A stretch of DNA of 64,000 nt from Oscheius onirici. Taxonomy: Eukaryota > Nematoda > Chromadorea > Rhabditida > Rhabditidae. Below the pieces are notes generated by a model. It saw only the letters and a list, made by a program, of their open reading frames with translations, searched no databases and had not been told where the DNA came from. The stretch covers positions 4,712,064 to 4,776,063 of the forward strand of contig OW051468.1 in assembly GCA_932521025.1 (NCBI GenBank), written 5' to 3'. A program made the translations under genes and the position numbers. Of this stretch, positions 36,691-50,749 are shown piece by piece; within the stretch, counting starts at the first letter, position 1, and each line of letters begins with the position of its first letter.

Positions 36691-39600
36691 ATGCCCAACA
36701 ACAGTTCTTCTTTTTTCGGCCGACTCTCCGGCCGGAGCAGTTTCATGTCTCCGAAGGAGGTCAAAGTCAACATTCAACTTATGAACGATTCGGACACGAT
36801 CAGCAATGAATTCAAGGCGAGTTCCGCTTTATTTGATAGCCGGCCAGCTGTTTGTTTGTTGCGTGTCAAGCGTCACATCTGCTCTTTCTCTTTAGCGTTC
36901 TCGAGCTCGAACACGTGTCAGTAATTGGCGGAATGAGCTGGAATTTTGCAGCCAGTTCCGCTCGAGGGAAATTTATTTGATATTCTGATTAAATTTGAAT
37001 CGGAACTGACCGCTGTCCCTTAGAAAAGAGGCCCGACTATTTATGGTGAGCGCGTCTATTGATCGCCGCCTCTCTGACGCGTATGGAATGATGTTAAGGG
37101 GTCCAACAAGGAGGTACGTTGAGTGCCTCGTTTCACAGCAAGAGGAGAAGCTAATGAACGCAATTTTTAGAGATCACTTCCGGCTCAGAGCATCCTCGAC
37201 TATGTCTGTGAACTGCGAGGCATTAGAACCAAGGACTACCTCGGTCTTCGCTATCAGGATCAATACAAGCATAGGGTAAGTCGCTGGCGGACTTTGTCTG
37301 TCCCCGAAATGAGAATAGATTAGGCATTAATGCAACCCTTTTTGACGAATTGTTCTCCTTCTGGTACGAAATTCCTTTCAAGACTAGTCATTGCTATTCT
37401 CGGAGACAGTATGAGCAATCTATTCTTTGAAACGATTTTGAAGAAATACTAATTAAGACCTTTTAAAGAGTCTGCAAGAAAATGGTTAAAAACAATTTTG
37501 TGTTTACGAAACACGTTCGGACCCTAAAAGAAGAACAGGATCAGGAGAAGTTTTCATACAATAGAACCCGTCTTTTTGTTTTCTCCCAATAAATTGCAAT
37601 CAAATTGGAACACGTTGTGTTTCAGTACTGGGTGGATCTCTCCAAGCCAATCTCCCACGTCATCAAAAACTTCAAAAGTAAGTCCGCATTTCTTCGTAGA
37701 TCGATATTTTTTTTCAGACGAGTCGTTGAATCTCTTCCTCCGTTTCCGCTACTATCCAGCTGACCCGACACACATTCATGAGCCCGGAACAAGGTCCGTT
37801 TTGCCAGAACATTTGCTGTTTTCGGGTGTAAAATACCGGCTTAACTCTCTTCCCAAATTGTATGCTAAATCTGCTCGCGATTGACGTCAAAAAAGGTTTT
37901 TCTACAGCTTCGTACATATCAGGGAGTGATCAATCAGACGACTGATTGATTGTCGCACGAAAGAAAAGTACGAACAAATGTTACTAAGTGCGAATAATTT
38001 CTCATTTTGCAGATATCAGCTCTTTGCTCAGCTGCAAAGAGACCTGATCCATGGTCGATTGCACTGTCCTCAACAGAAAGCGGCAGAACTCGGAGGCCTC
38101 ATTCTGCAGGGTGAGTCTGTTTGTCCTTGAGAGATTCGGGCTAAATGCATAATGAGAATCCACTGGGACTTTTGGCCAGCTGTTGAATAGGTTCTCGGGG
38201 AACCTTCAAAAAATGGAATTTCAGCCCAGCTGGGAGACTATGATCCACTGCGTCATCCGGAGAACTATGTTTCTCAGTATACGCTTCTCCTGAAGCAGAC
38301 TCCTCGAACTGAAGAGAAAATCGCCGAATACCACCAGTCTTTCAGGTGAGTCAGCTTTCCGGGTTCTGTATCAGGCCGCTTTTCTCATTTGAAAGAGGAA
38401 AATGTTACAGAGGAATGCGAACAGACGAGGCCGAGAGAACATTCCTCGAAAGGGCAGGCGAGCTGGACACCTACGGATTCGATCCGTACTCAATTAAGGT
38501 TTGTTTGCTCATTTGGATGAAGGTCAAACAGAGCCGTCAGGATCCAAAGGACCAATCGGACGTCTATATCGGAGTTAACCATCGGGGATTGCTCATCTTC
38601 CAAAGGTCACAGTTGATACACAACATTCCTTGGTAACAACCATTATTCTTTAAAAGTAACGATGTTTAGGTGTCAATTAGTCAAGATAGATTATTTGGGA
38701 AAGGAATTGAGGATCATTCCGACTGAGACATACTGTACGTTTCAAAACGGAGAACCGAAAGAGATAGAAAGGGTAAGAAGCTCAATTGGAGAGCACAATT
38801 GACGTCTGTTTAGGATAAGAAATCTCGTCATGTGATCAAATACATCTGTACAAGTGGTCATTATGCCAAACATCTCTGGAATCATATTCTCTCCCAGCAG
38901 GCATTCTTCAACGAGCAGTCGGCCATTCTGATCAAACCGAAATTCTCAAAGCCGAGGATACCGCTGCTCTCTCGCGGATCGACTTTCCGTTTCCCATCGA
39001 AAAGGGTTCTGAGAGAGATTGAGAGTGACGAGGCACAGACGCTTTCGGATGGCGAAGTAGACAGGAATGTGACGTACGTTTTTTTTTAATTTAAAGGGGA
39101 GTATTATCGAGGCGGGTTGCTGGGCGACTGACGGCTCTGTGAGGAGCAGTTTGCTGTCGTTCGATGACCTTTCAATCAATTTATAGCCTGTGATTAATGA
39201 CGTGACGAATTTAAGATGATGATTTCATTTCCTATGAGTCTCGCCAGGTATATAAGCTGCAGTTTCAAACGAACATAGGGTTTCTTTCCAATATTTTTTA
39301 CCATTTCGAGACCATAGAGCTGTTCATTGTCTTTGACCTTACTTGCAATTATAATCTTCAGAATGGACACATCGATGACATTCTCTCGCTACGATCTTCC
39401 CAAACATGAGCCGAGACAGCCTCAGCCCTGGGAGAACCATGCTGAAAAGAAGTTAGTCGTGTCTAATGGGGACGTGAAGAGAGAGGAAGCCGAGTCGCCA
39501 GGTAATTCGCATTCTCTTTTTTTATTTGTCTCTGCAGATCCCGCTAGAACATCGCGTGGCAACTCGCTGTTGCTATTCAACGAGACGGCTGCTAACTCTC

Positions 39601-40724
39601 CAATGCTGGGCTCGCCTTCATCTATCCCGTCTACCACACTCTCTTCTCCAGAAAACAGTCACGTCGTAAGTTCCTTTCTTTCTTTCATTTTTTGCTGTTT
39701 GGCCTCAGTTTGCACCCGCTGTTGTCCCGTGTATATCGCTTCACTCTCACCCTTCGTCTACAGCTTCTCCCTCCATTTTCAGGCTTCCTTCACCGTTCAT
39801 CTGGTCAAATACGAGAGAAATTCGGACGTCTCGGTGAGCACCCTCTCCATCACAATGCCTAACTTGTGACGTTTATATCACTAACCGCATCCATCTTTCA
39901 AAATATAGTCACGTGTTAACTACCGCTTTCGTGTCTTGTAAACACTCAATTCGTCTGGTGTACATGTCTCTTACCGGGTTGTTTGTTCAAATATTTCTGT
40001 ATAGTAGTAACTAAAATGACCTAGGTAGTACGGCAAGCAATTTTTTTTGCATTCCGTTGACAAACTCTGATATTTATGGGTCTAGATTTATAGATTGTGA
40101 ATCGATGAGGGTGTGTTATAAGGATACGTATATCAGCATAACCAGGCAAAAGTTTTTGCTGAAAACAATGCGAAAGAGTTTTCCATTGGAAGATTTAGTT
40201 AGGCGGCAATAGATATATTATCGAATACAGAAAATCAGAGATTTTGTTTAAGCTTATGTTTCCAGCCAGAGCTTGAAGATTATCTCTCTGAGGACAAACT
40301 GCTGGAAAATGGCGATATTGATGAGCCTCTCTTGACTAGCACCCCCATTTTCCATAATACTGAGATCAAACTCAATGAAAAGGTAACGTTCTCAATATCT
40401 TTGGAATATTTAAATTCAAGCCAAACGGCACAGCCAATGGCAACGGCACGATTCGAAGAGAAGACGAAGTTCCGGTGACGACGGCAGTTTCGCGCACAGT
40501 CACCAACACTCTGTTTACTTCTTTCCTCATCCTGCTGTTGTTTGTGGCACTAGCCATTGCCATTTTTGAGGTAGCCTTTTTGAGGTATCTGTTACTTTGT
40601 TCAGCGTCAGGAAAGTCGCGATTTTGTCGAGGCTTCGCCATGGCTCTCCCACATGAGACATCAGGTCTACGAGCCCGTCAGACACTACGTTCTGAAGCAT
40701 TACAACAAGTTTTCCAGGAGATAG
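36691..40724 (+). CDS. FERM-domain protein with C-terminal membrane segment (FRMD3/5-like)
   Basis: Sixteen exons sum to 1836 nt (611 aa), beginning 36691-36816, 37171-37275, 37626-37677, 37718-37793 and ending 40605-40724. The N-terminal half is a FERM domain: F1 SILDYVCELRGIRTKDYLGLRY, F2 FRYYPADP...RDLIHGRLHCP...AQLGDYDP, and F3 with LDTYGFDPY, IGVNHRGLLIFQ and CTSGHYAKHLWNHILSQQAF. A FERM-adjacent basic block (GSTFRFPSKRVLREI) follows. Then comes a long Ser/Pro/acidic linker, one membrane segment (TSFLILLLFVALAIAIF) and a short Tyr/His-rich tail (VYEPVRHYVLKHYNKFSRR), the layout of human FRMD3 and FRMD5. Such proteins link membrane partners to cortical actin. Exon 1 ends in a GC donor (36817), with a 354-nt intron. 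Confidence 0.85.
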
Positions 40725-41463
40725 ATGTGAGTTTTCTTCGACTCAGTCGATCAGCTGCTTCCTAATCTCTGTCGCTGCTTTCGGGTTCAAGATTATGACT
40801 TGTTCGGAGAGAAGAGAACCGTCTTCTTTTCGAACAAACTATAAATATCGTTTCGAGACCGAAAGCTTCTCTGTTTTAAGGCTTCTCGATGTCCGGTTCG
40901 GGTGCTCTGTCAGAACTTCTCCGCTTCTCTAATACTGTAGCTTACATTACATTTGGTTTTTCTTCTATTTCTCGGTCGGAATAAGACGCAGACTGACCAT
41001 AACTTCCCATGTTTCTCTCTTACGTGTTCTCATTTCTCTAAGTCGAAGTTTTATATTGTCACCGGTATCTTCCAGACATTTCTCTCCTGTCAAAGCAACC
41101 AATAACCAGAAGCTTTTCTTACAACTAATAAATCCCCGTGTTTTTCCCCGTTTTCTGTACACACATTCCATTGAATAAAGTGACAATTCATTGAGGTTAA
41201 ATATGGATAAATAGAAGGCTGTATACACAGAGAAAAAAAGGAGACCGCAACAATCACCGTATTCGAGTTTTAAGGAAGTTTTTGGGGAGAGAGTAGGATG
41301 CGTCAAGCCCATGACCACCGAGAATACTTAAAGGACTGAGATCGGAGAAGATTAGGAAGAGAAAAAAAGGCAGTTTCTGTTTGGTACGGGTCAGATCAGA
41401 AAGGGGAGAGATGAGCAACATACCCACAAGGTATACCCTTATATTATGCGGAAAATGGGATGG
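40725..41463. other. Intergenic region between convergent genes
   Basis: About 740 bp holding the 3' UTRs of the FERM gene and of polybromo. Only spurious short frames seen. Confidence 0.45.
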
Positions 41464-44400
41464 TTATAAGAGACCTTGGTAGTTCCGTTCCGTCGACATT
41501 CCCAACGAGGATTCGAGCATCTGGTCTCGCAGCCTCCAAAGAGCCTTTACGACGTCGTCCTCTGGAACCACATTGCGACCGGCGGCGTCTTGCTGAAAAG
41601 AACATTTTCAGTATCTTCTATTTATTTGATATCTGTATTCAAAATCTGAGAGCGCTTTTCATTTTTATTTGAGGCAACAGGTCGTTGGTGTCTACCCTAT
41701 TGTGAAGGTCAGCGTATGTTTAATTGAAGGAATAACACTAGAGAAATGATGATGCTGACTATAATATACGCAACGCAAGGAAACCCTGTTTTGTATTCAC
41801 TTCTCCCACTCAAAACTGCAACTTTCAGGCGAAAACAAGACGAAAGACCAACCTTAATCCAGTGGACAGGCAGATTCTTTTTCTGTCCTTGTTGTTGATG
41901 TTGTGGATTCATGTTACGGTAGTTCGAGTTGAAGTTTCTCTCCCAGTGACTGACTGATCTTTGGCGGTTGTTCGATAAGGACTCGATATATCTGAACGCG
42001 GGTAAGTAAAGAGTTAATTGACGAAATACCTCAAATAAGATTCGGAATGAAGTACCCGTCTGGACATGAAGGACGAAGGCATATGGACGAAGACCGGCTC
42101 AGCTCCTGGCGGCATCTTGACAACAAGACGACCCGCCTCAGCTTGGGGAACGTGTTGAGAGGACGAGGCATGAACCTGAAATTATGTTTTAAAAGATAAC
42201 CCCCAGATCTTACATGTTGCGGATGATGGGAGCTAGATGGTTGTTGATGAGAGTACTGTACTTGAACAGGATGATGCGGAGTCTGATGGTGTCCCTGTGG
42301 TGCACCGTGATGATGGTCTCCATTGACGAGAACAGAAGTCGGATGACCATTGAGATGAGGCGCTGGAGTAGCTTGATTCTGCTGCTGGCCTGCAGGAGCT
42401 CCGGCCATTCCTCTGGCATGGGGAACATGAACCAGTTGGTAGTTCTAAATATTTTTGTATTTTAGTCAAAAAAGAGTGAACTGACCTCTCCAGAAGGCCC
42501 GGGAGTAGTGACCAGCTTATAAAAGTTCCGGCCAATTTGGTTCTGGTAGAGATTTCTCACGGAGCTATTGACGTGCTTTTCTTTCATGTGACGATGAAGT
42601 CTTGGAAGAGAGGGGAACGGTTTTCCGTCTTTTCGATTCCTCAGACAAGTGATCCACATACAGACGTACTGATTGTCACTGTCCACTGAAATTGTACTCT
42701 TAGATATAGTTTGCTCCCAGAACTTACAAATAATTTGACTGGTATGATGCTGGACGATGTGCTCGTAAAGTCCATTCTCCTGATCGAACTGACTGTCACA
42801 ATTAGCCCATTTGCAGTGATAGACACGAATCTGACCAGGCTAAAACACGCAAACTACATAAATTCTCCAAAAAAAGGTTACCAGAAGTTGATCTTTGACT
42901 GCCGCTCTAGCCGCTTCCTGTTTCTGTCTCTCGGAGGCAATGAACTCTGCCCTTACTTCATATTGTCTCTTCTGGTCATCATTGAGCTTCTTCCACTCGA
43001 TTCCAACAATCTTCGAGACTTCGCCAAAGCCGGCCTCGGGGTTCTCGTGCATTATTCTTTTCCTAATTTCCGCCGAGAACAGAATGTAGCCGGATTTGCT
43101 CTTGGCCGTCAGTTTGGGCTGATTGGCCAGCCAGTTGTTCATTTCCGGCTGAAATCGAGTTTATTTATGACACTACCGTCTTATACGTGCTGTATTCATG
43201 AAGTCAATAAGACTATTGTATGACTCGGTCTAATGAGTGTCTTATAAGAGTGCAGTTCGTTTGAACATACCTTGCTGCTGGTGACAGACTCGGCTCCGTC
43301 CGTGTCCTCGTCCAGCATGTCCATGTCGAGAGGGTCGAGAGGCACAGCCACATCATTCTTCAACAGAGGAGACATCTCCTTTTCCATGGCGATGGGCTGT
43401 TTAAAGAGGAACAGCTCCGGATCAACCACCTGGTTCCCGTTCTTGTACGTCTGAAAAGGTGTCATGTATCGAGAGCTCAAAGAGAAAAGAGATTGACCAA
43501 AGGAGTTCAAAATGGCGCGCTGGTGAGAAGGTGAAGTTGGGCCCGACCGGCAAAGGCAGCGATCGCGGCGTCGCTACTACGCGACAATCGCAGCCAGCAC
43601 AACACGTAGTCGCCGGCGGCCTGGCTCGCCGTGACCGCTCTCGCTGGCAGGCAAGGAAAGGCTCCTTCGTGATCGGGTTCGTCGCAGCAGCAACACGCGC
43701 TGTGTGGCCTATTGGTCGCGAGGGTCTCTCGGACGCTCACACGTTCTCTCCCACACCGCCGTCCCATCTGCGTCTCTGCACTTGGCCCGCTCTCTCGCAC
43801 ATCTGTTCCGTGCTAGCCTCGACTCCCTCTGTCCAGCAGTGTCTAGGTCTCTCGCGCCGCCATGCTATTTCCCTATCTCTTCACCAAATCGATGGCCTAT
43901 AGGGCAAACAGTCGCTCCGCGTCGACGATGGGAATTATCCCCCATTTTCTCTCGCGAGAGAGGGCACAGAGAAAAGTGCTGCGTCTCTGCAATTGGTCTA
44001 GTCTCTCGTCCACAGACTCAGGAACAGATTTAGAGGTCCTATAAACGGCTGTGTAACTTTGGTATTCAGGAAATTCTACGAACGATTACCCCCGTTTCTC
44101 AGACAATAGAAGGGAAAGAGTCAGACAGTCAAACTGACTGTTCTTTCAAAAGAAAGGAATCTGGCAAGTTTTTATGTCAAGTTGCAAAAGAAGAAGGGGA
44201 AAGCCTCAGAGTTCTGTTCCCACGCTGGCAACCCGTTCCCAAGACGCGACGTCATAAACATTGGGAGAGTCAAAATGTCTCACCTTTATCCTTTTCAGCA
44301 GGACACAAGAGTCGATGTGAAGCGGCTCTCCAGTAGGAATCTCATCTGTTTCCTTGTTATGTAGCTGTGTGGGGAAGATGGAAGAGACCTCTCCACTGGG

Positions 44401-47400
44401 CACACACTTTCCAGCAATCTTATTCTCGCAGACAAAGACGTCGCATTCGGGAACTTCTGTCGGTCGTTGTTTGATATATTCCTTGGTGGTTAAGACGGCG
44501 CAGTGATTCTGGATGTCATCGATGCGTCGTGTCTGGTCCGGTTGATAGACGGCAAAGACTTCTCGCACGTAGAACATGCGTCCCGGATCGTGAGCTACAT
44601 CGGAAGGGCGGGCAAACCATCCTCCACTGAACCACTCGTGTCCATCAGACTCCCTCCACAGCTTGTCTATCCTCATTACGTCACAGTATGGCCGTTGAGG
44701 ATTGAAGACGAGGACAAAGTCGCCACAGGCATAATGTCGGCCGGCTTTGGTGATCATTTGACAGAAGTAGCTTCTTCCGTCAGCGTCAGGCTCCTGATTG
44801 GAACGGACCTCGACTCGTTCAATGTCCAAAATGACACTTTCTCGAAGACGATCGTCTTCTTCGGAACTGGACGACGTCTGAGAAGACTGCTGTAAATCGA
44901 GAGTTACGAAGGAAAGAAATGAAAACTTACTCCATCTTCGACCTCAGACTCTGCCTTGACATAGGATAATGGGACACTGACAGGATCCAATGGTTTCTCT
45001 CTCTTCTCCATCTTCAAGTTAGCATCCTCGTCCGCATACTCCCAGTTCTTGATCTTGGCAAAATATCTCGGCTTTCCAAGATATTTCGACTCACAGACGT
45101 ACAGATCTTTTGACTCGACCCCAAGAATCTCATTGTTGACGTATGTTTTCAACGAGACCACTTGGCAAGGACCTTGAAGCCTCTCGGCCAGAGCGTTGTC
45201 CTGGAAGGGAGTGAGGAAGACCTCCTTTTCGAGAAATCGTCTCTTCGGAAGATGGAGTGTCTCGTTAGGACGATAGACCCACAGTCCACGAACCATATTG
45301 TCTCCATTTTGGTTTCTGAAAGAATCCAATTCACTGGGGCCATTCAAAAGAACAAACTTGAAGATTCTCTCGACTCTCATGATATGTGGCGGTCCACGAG
45401 GATTGTCGTCAGTCCTGGCCACGTAGACGTAACACGGCGCAGTGTAGACGTGACTTCCAATATCCAAAGAGGCCAACTCGATGTCTCCAGCCTCTTTCGC
45501 AATATCATCAGTACTTTCTCTTCTCTCCAGTTCAGGAGTATGCTCAGAATTCTTTAGCTTCTGCTTGCGGAGGATCTCGCACTCTTCTCGCACTTTCTGA
45601 AAAATGAATCCATGTCTGGCTAATTGTGAAACTTACGCTCTCGATGATTCCGTAGGCATCGGATACCAGAATGGCCTTGCATTGCGCATCTCGTTCTCTG
45701 AGAAAGACCAGTTGGAGTTCTTCAGCATCTTCGAAGAGCTTCGAGTCGGGAGCCGAATGCTGACGAGCTTTTTCAAATAGATCGAAAAAGTCTTTTTGGA
45801 AGCGATCGAGTCGTCTGTATCTCGACTTGTCGATGTTCCTCTTGATCTGGTCGAAGGTGAATGGCTGCTCATCTTGTCCGATTCCCTTGCTCTTGAGAAT
45901 ATCTGGCAAGTCAGTAAACGAATCACTGCGACATCTTCCCTTCGAGTCCTGAAGCTACTTTCAATAAATAAAAGAAAAGCTTGCCTTTTTGCTGAAGACG
46001 GAATGGAAGATGGTTATGAACATGTTACGGATCTCGACCTGAACTCGAGGCATGGAATCGTCAGTGGCACCCAGTTCCATCTTCTTCTCAAGAAGCACTC
46101 TTTGCAAAGAGACTGCGTCCTGAATCCTTCATTATAAAATTAACGAATGCTGCTCTAACCTTGTAGATCTGACTGTCAGTCTCGTTGTATTTGCAAGCAT
46201 TATCCAGCATAAGACTGAAATCAGCGACAATGTCCGTCCAGGAGGAGTAGCCCTGTCCGTTCAGTCTTTGCTGAATCCTTTGCATGTCCATTGGCTTCTT
46301 GATGACCTCGTAATAGTCCGGATACTCTTCTCGCGTCGGAAGACGAAGGAAGGCCGTCGAAAGTTTGCGATTTTCCTCGTCGTGATAGTCACGCAGATGA
46401 TTAAACAGACGCCACATTCTTTGCTGATCGGGCGGAAGACTGAATTTGAGTTTACAATGCTGCGGAAAAGCTTACCGAGAGATCATCGTCTCCATTTTGT
46501 TCTTGTCGTTCTTTCCTTTTGATTTGGGTGTTGGAATGTGGGACATCGGAGCCGGAGATCTAAAGAATCTTATAGCCATCATCCTCTACTCAACAAAACA
46601 ACACAGAGAAGCTGGTCACAAGACAATGTGCCAAGTTTTGGCTCGGGAGACATGCTGGGTAGTGTTAGAAGGAAAGGAGAGGACATGCTAGTATACCTAA
46701 TGGAGCTGTTTGAGCTGTCGTCATCGCTGATTCCATTGCAGCCATTGAAGAAGTTCACATTGTTCGTCGGTGTCTGGAGTCCGTTCTCGGTACGTCTCCT
46801 CCTCGGTTCAGTCAGTTTCGTTCTCAGCCAACTAGGAGAAGGATTAACATAGAGGCATAGGTTAGAGACAATGGGGGAGAGGAAGAACTTGGCACATTGG
46901 AGGAATTCTCTCTTTCTGTGTTCAGGACCACTCTTCGTCTAACAGGCAGAGTTCTAACAGCCAACTTACCCAAACTTTTCCTTGAGTGCCAAAGGACTCT
47001 CAATAGGAGCGTCTTTTGTGTTTCCATGAAGTGTAATGACCATATTCTCGAGACGGGAAGCATCGTTGGCAATCTGAGAGCCCGGGTCGTTAAAAGTACG
47101 AGCATTGTTGAACATCAACTCAAAGTCAGCCATCAGATGACACGAGGAATTGTACTGTAAGGTCAGAAACTAGTAAAATGGTTCTCAGAACATACCTTGT
47201 TCGTCTCGATCTTCCTCCTGATCTCCCTCATGTCGATAGGATGAGGAATGACATCGTAGTAGTCCGGATACTCTTTCATCTTCGGCAACTCCATGAAGGC
47301 ACCGACTGGCCAATAGGCTCCCTCCTGAAGCAGAAAAATAGCCAACTTTTCCTTTAAAGCAATACCTTGAAGTTGTAGAGATGGTCCCAGAAGACGACCA

Positions 47401-49430
47401 ACTTCTGTCGATATCTCAACATGAGTTCGTCCATACTTTTTCGACCAGGTCTTCCCGGAGCAGCCAGATGTTCGGCAGTCATTCCGGTCGAAATTGGTCT
47501 CTGTTTTCTCGGAGTCCACTTCTTCTTGCTGGGAGGAGGTGTTCCGTAAGAGTCTTTCTCGTCAGAGCTGCTGTCCAACGGCTCAGATTTAATTTTGACT
47601 GTCTTGGGAGTGCCCTTGGTTTTGGGAGACTGGTTGACCACCTGGACAACTGGCTTCAATTCAAAGAACTGAAAAATTCGTCTAAATTACAGAGTTGGTA
47701 TAAATACCGTAAGATCCAGCGATGGTTGGAGTTCTGCCGCCTTTTTGAGACCCAAAGACTCCAACTTTTTAGCCGCCACATAGACAGACGATCCCTCGAC
47801 GTTGTACTCGCAGGCATTGGCAAAGATCTGCATGCAGTCCTTTAACAAATCCATCAGAGTCGAATAGCCGCCTCTTTTCAGAATCTTGTGAATCATGAAG
47901 AAGGACATCGGGTGCTTGATCTCGTCGTAGTAGTCCGGATAGCATCTGGATCAAGAAGTGGGAATGTATTCTGGTTTGAACTCACGATTTGGCGGGAAGT
48001 TCGACGAAAGGATCCGAAAGCAGAGTTCCCTTGCTCTTTGGGTCTGGCTCGTTTCGCAGAAGCCAGTACAATTTCCAGAGCGGGTCCTGAAAGTATCTTT
48101 TAATAATTACTAGTAGATAGACTTACGGTGCTGTCCTTCATGTCCTCGTCCTCTTCGCTATCCTCGCTGTAATCCACGTCCATATTCGAGGCTTCCTGAG
48201 CCAAAAGTTGATTGACCTGGTTCACGCACTTTTCCCTCCTAAGATCTTTTTTTATCGAATATTTAAAAACTGCGTACCGTCGATTATGAACCCCTTTCTC
48301 CATGACCTGCTCGCTCTTCTCCTTGTAGAAGTCGACAATGGCAGAGGCATCCTTGTAAATCTCAGAGTTTTTACCAGAAAATTGCTAGAATAAAGAGTTT
48401 TAAAGACTAGACAATTTCCAAACCTGAGCATTTCTGCACAAGAGACGAATATCGGCTCCGAGTTCCGACATGAACTTGTACTCGCCGGCTCTTCCCTTCT
48501 GGGCTATCCTCTTCAAATCAATCGGGTTCTTGATTTTATCGTAGTAAATGGGAAATTCCTGATGCTTACTAATTTGAATGAATTTGTTTCTTACCTCTCT
48601 TGGCAGAAGAACTCGGAATGGAGGAGCGATGAGACGACCGGACTTGTCGGTCAGCTCGAGAATGCCACAAAGGATATCGTCAACCCAAAGAGGCTCAATA
48701 CTATCTTCGGAGACGTTGGAAAGTCGGGAGACGCGACCAGACGAGATTGAACTTAACCAATGAGTAGAAGGAGAGAAGGAGACGATACTTACTGAGCTTG
48801 TTCAATACTCGAGGCTGCTGTACTGGCTCCATCGTCTTCGTCGTCGGAAAAAGGAATCCCCTTCTCCACTCGATTCTTGGCCTCTTTGTAAATGTCGAAA
48901 AGGGCCATGGCGTCTTTATGCTCGTCCGAATCTTCCTACAATATTCTTATTGGGCAAAGATATGAAATCTACTGTACTTTGTAATAGCCTTTAGAGTTTT
49001 CGACTAGCAGCTCAACATCCTCGCAGAACTCTTCAAAAGTCCTGTACTCCTCGTTGTTGATCTTTTGCTGTATCCGGGTGAGATCAATCGGAGACTTGAC
49101 GTCTTTGTAGTACTGAGGATCTTGTCTGAACCTCTCGTCATTTAGAATTCCCAACGAAAAACTGACCGCCGGGAGGGAGTCCTGACAAAATGTTCACAGA
49201 CGTCTCGACTGCCGCCTTTGGGAGTCCTCAAAACGTCGAAAACTCCACGAGCCTTTCTCAGCTTAAATCCGATTCGAATTATTTGTTAGAAGCTCTGAAC
49301 AAACCTCTGCCGATACTATTTTCTTCTCTTCCTTGGACATTCGTCCCTTCTTTTTCTTCACCGAGATCGGAGTACCACCCGGGTGAGAGTTTTCGACCTC
49401 TTCGATCGGCCGTTTCCGTTTGGTACTCAT
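41464..49430 (-). CDS. pbrm-1: Polybromo (PBAF chromatin-remodelling subunit)
   Basis: Reads from the ATG at 49430 (MSTKRKRPIEEVE) to TAA at 41464-41466. Six bromodomains are visible in order: BD1 about 49.2-48.97 kb (DPQYYKDVKSPIDL), BD2 48.7-48.4 (YYDKIKNPIDLKRI), BD3 48.1-47.7 (YPDYYDEIKHPMSF), BD4 47.5-47.1 (YPDYYDVIPHPIDM), BD5 46.4-46.1 (YPDYYEVIKKPMDM) and BD6 46.0-45.6. Two BAH domains follow (about 45.5-45.0 and 44.8-44.3; VWYR-type GLWVYRPNET), an HMG box (43.13-42.87; KSKSGYILFSAEIRK), two C2H2 fingers (42.83-42.5), a His/Gln-rich linker and a C-terminal exon near 41.59 kb. Polybromo reads acetyl-lysine and defines the PBAF form of SWI/SNF. The C-terminal exons beyond 42.0 kb were found by frame-compatible splice sites and are less certain. 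Confidence 0.93.
43451..44283. other. Large GC-rich polybromo intron
   Basis: 833-nt intron between the BAH2 and HMG parts of polybromo, the largest in the gene. About 43.52-43.95 kb is conspicuously CG-rich with open frames on both strands (plus 43459-43902, minus 43800-43507) and no domain. It may hold an internal promoter or a nested transcript; nothing more can be supported. Confidence 0.4.
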
Positions 49431-50749
49431 TTGTGTTCTGAATAGGGCTTTTGCAAGGAGGAGTGGTAAGTAAGATGACGACAGTTGGGCGAGCGCGGCA
49501 AATCTCAGCGTTCAAAATGCGAATTATGATAACCGTCCAAAATCTCAGAAGGTAGATGAGTTTTGGTCGAAACTCTTACTTTTTTTGAAGGGTTTTTAAG
49601 GGGATCGTATGTGCGAATAGTTGAAAAAGAATCACTCATGAGGATCCAGAAAGGGCGCCCCAAATCCAAAAGTTTAAATTCGAAATATTGGAATTCAGCA
49701 AAACAAAACTTTTTCCTTTCCTTCTATTTAAAAACAAGGATAAAATAGGAAGGGGAATAAATTGCGCGTGATGGTCAGTCCTTATAAATGGCGGTCAGTA
49801 GTGGTAGTCGCGGAGCGTCGGTCAGTTGGTCAGCTATAGAGACACATAAATCAATAAAACCATGTGAATGGGTGGCTGGAATCGGCGGCAAACTCTACTA
49901 TTCAATGAATAGTCCTGTTTGGATTCTCAGAAATAGAGAAAATGTCTGCTGGAAGCATGTTATCGTGGTCAAAAGTGGGTGGAAATTTTAAAAAGTGGAG
50001 ATAGCGCCGGTCCAACTGGGGGCTATGGTGCGTCTTGGCTGGCTAGGCGGACGAGAGAGTACAGAAAATAGAGAGAGCATAGAGTGGGGGACACACCGAA
50101 TGTGCGCCCTCGACGACGGGGTGACCCGAGAGCACCAGCCCAGCAGACCCATAGTCAGCCCTCGTCGTCAATAAATCGATTATCACCTAGACATAACCGA
50201 TGAGGTATGATCTGACTCTTTCAAAGAGAAATTGGAAAATCATAATCAATCTTTGTCTGTTTTGCATGAATCGGTAACTAATTTGGCGGGAAACCAAAAC
50301 CAATCAGAGACCTTCAAAGTTCCTTCGAAACCATCTCTTTTCTTTCGAAAAACGAGTCCAAGTTTGAACTGTTCAAGTCCCGCCGAATTGCAGCTGACCC
50401 CGTCTTCGTACCTGGCGCATTCGCGGTGTCAAAAAAAACAGCGAGGTTGTGTGGCAACGGCTACATTCAAGGGAAAACCACTTTGTCAGCGGTTACATGG
50501 ATTGCGAGACTTGATAGGGACAAACGTTTTGACAAAGGTCCAGAATAAAAAAATCTTAAAAAAAACATAAAAACGGGACACTTACGAGAATCTGGTTGCA
50601 TAGACTTTTGGCGAGGTTTCCGGAGTATCTCCTGCCATTTGAGTATTCGAATTCAGAAACGAGTTCTGCAAAATTCGACGATCGCTTTTCTCCGGTAACT
50701 TCAAAGCGAATGCTTTACGGCGTCAGTTGGAACAAATCAATTTCAGGAG
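49431..50749. other. Intergenic region between divergent genes
   Basis: About 1.3 kb between polybromo (minus) and the ARMC5-like gene (plus). Short open frames only (for example 50232-50570). Presumed to contain both promoters. Confidence 0.4.
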
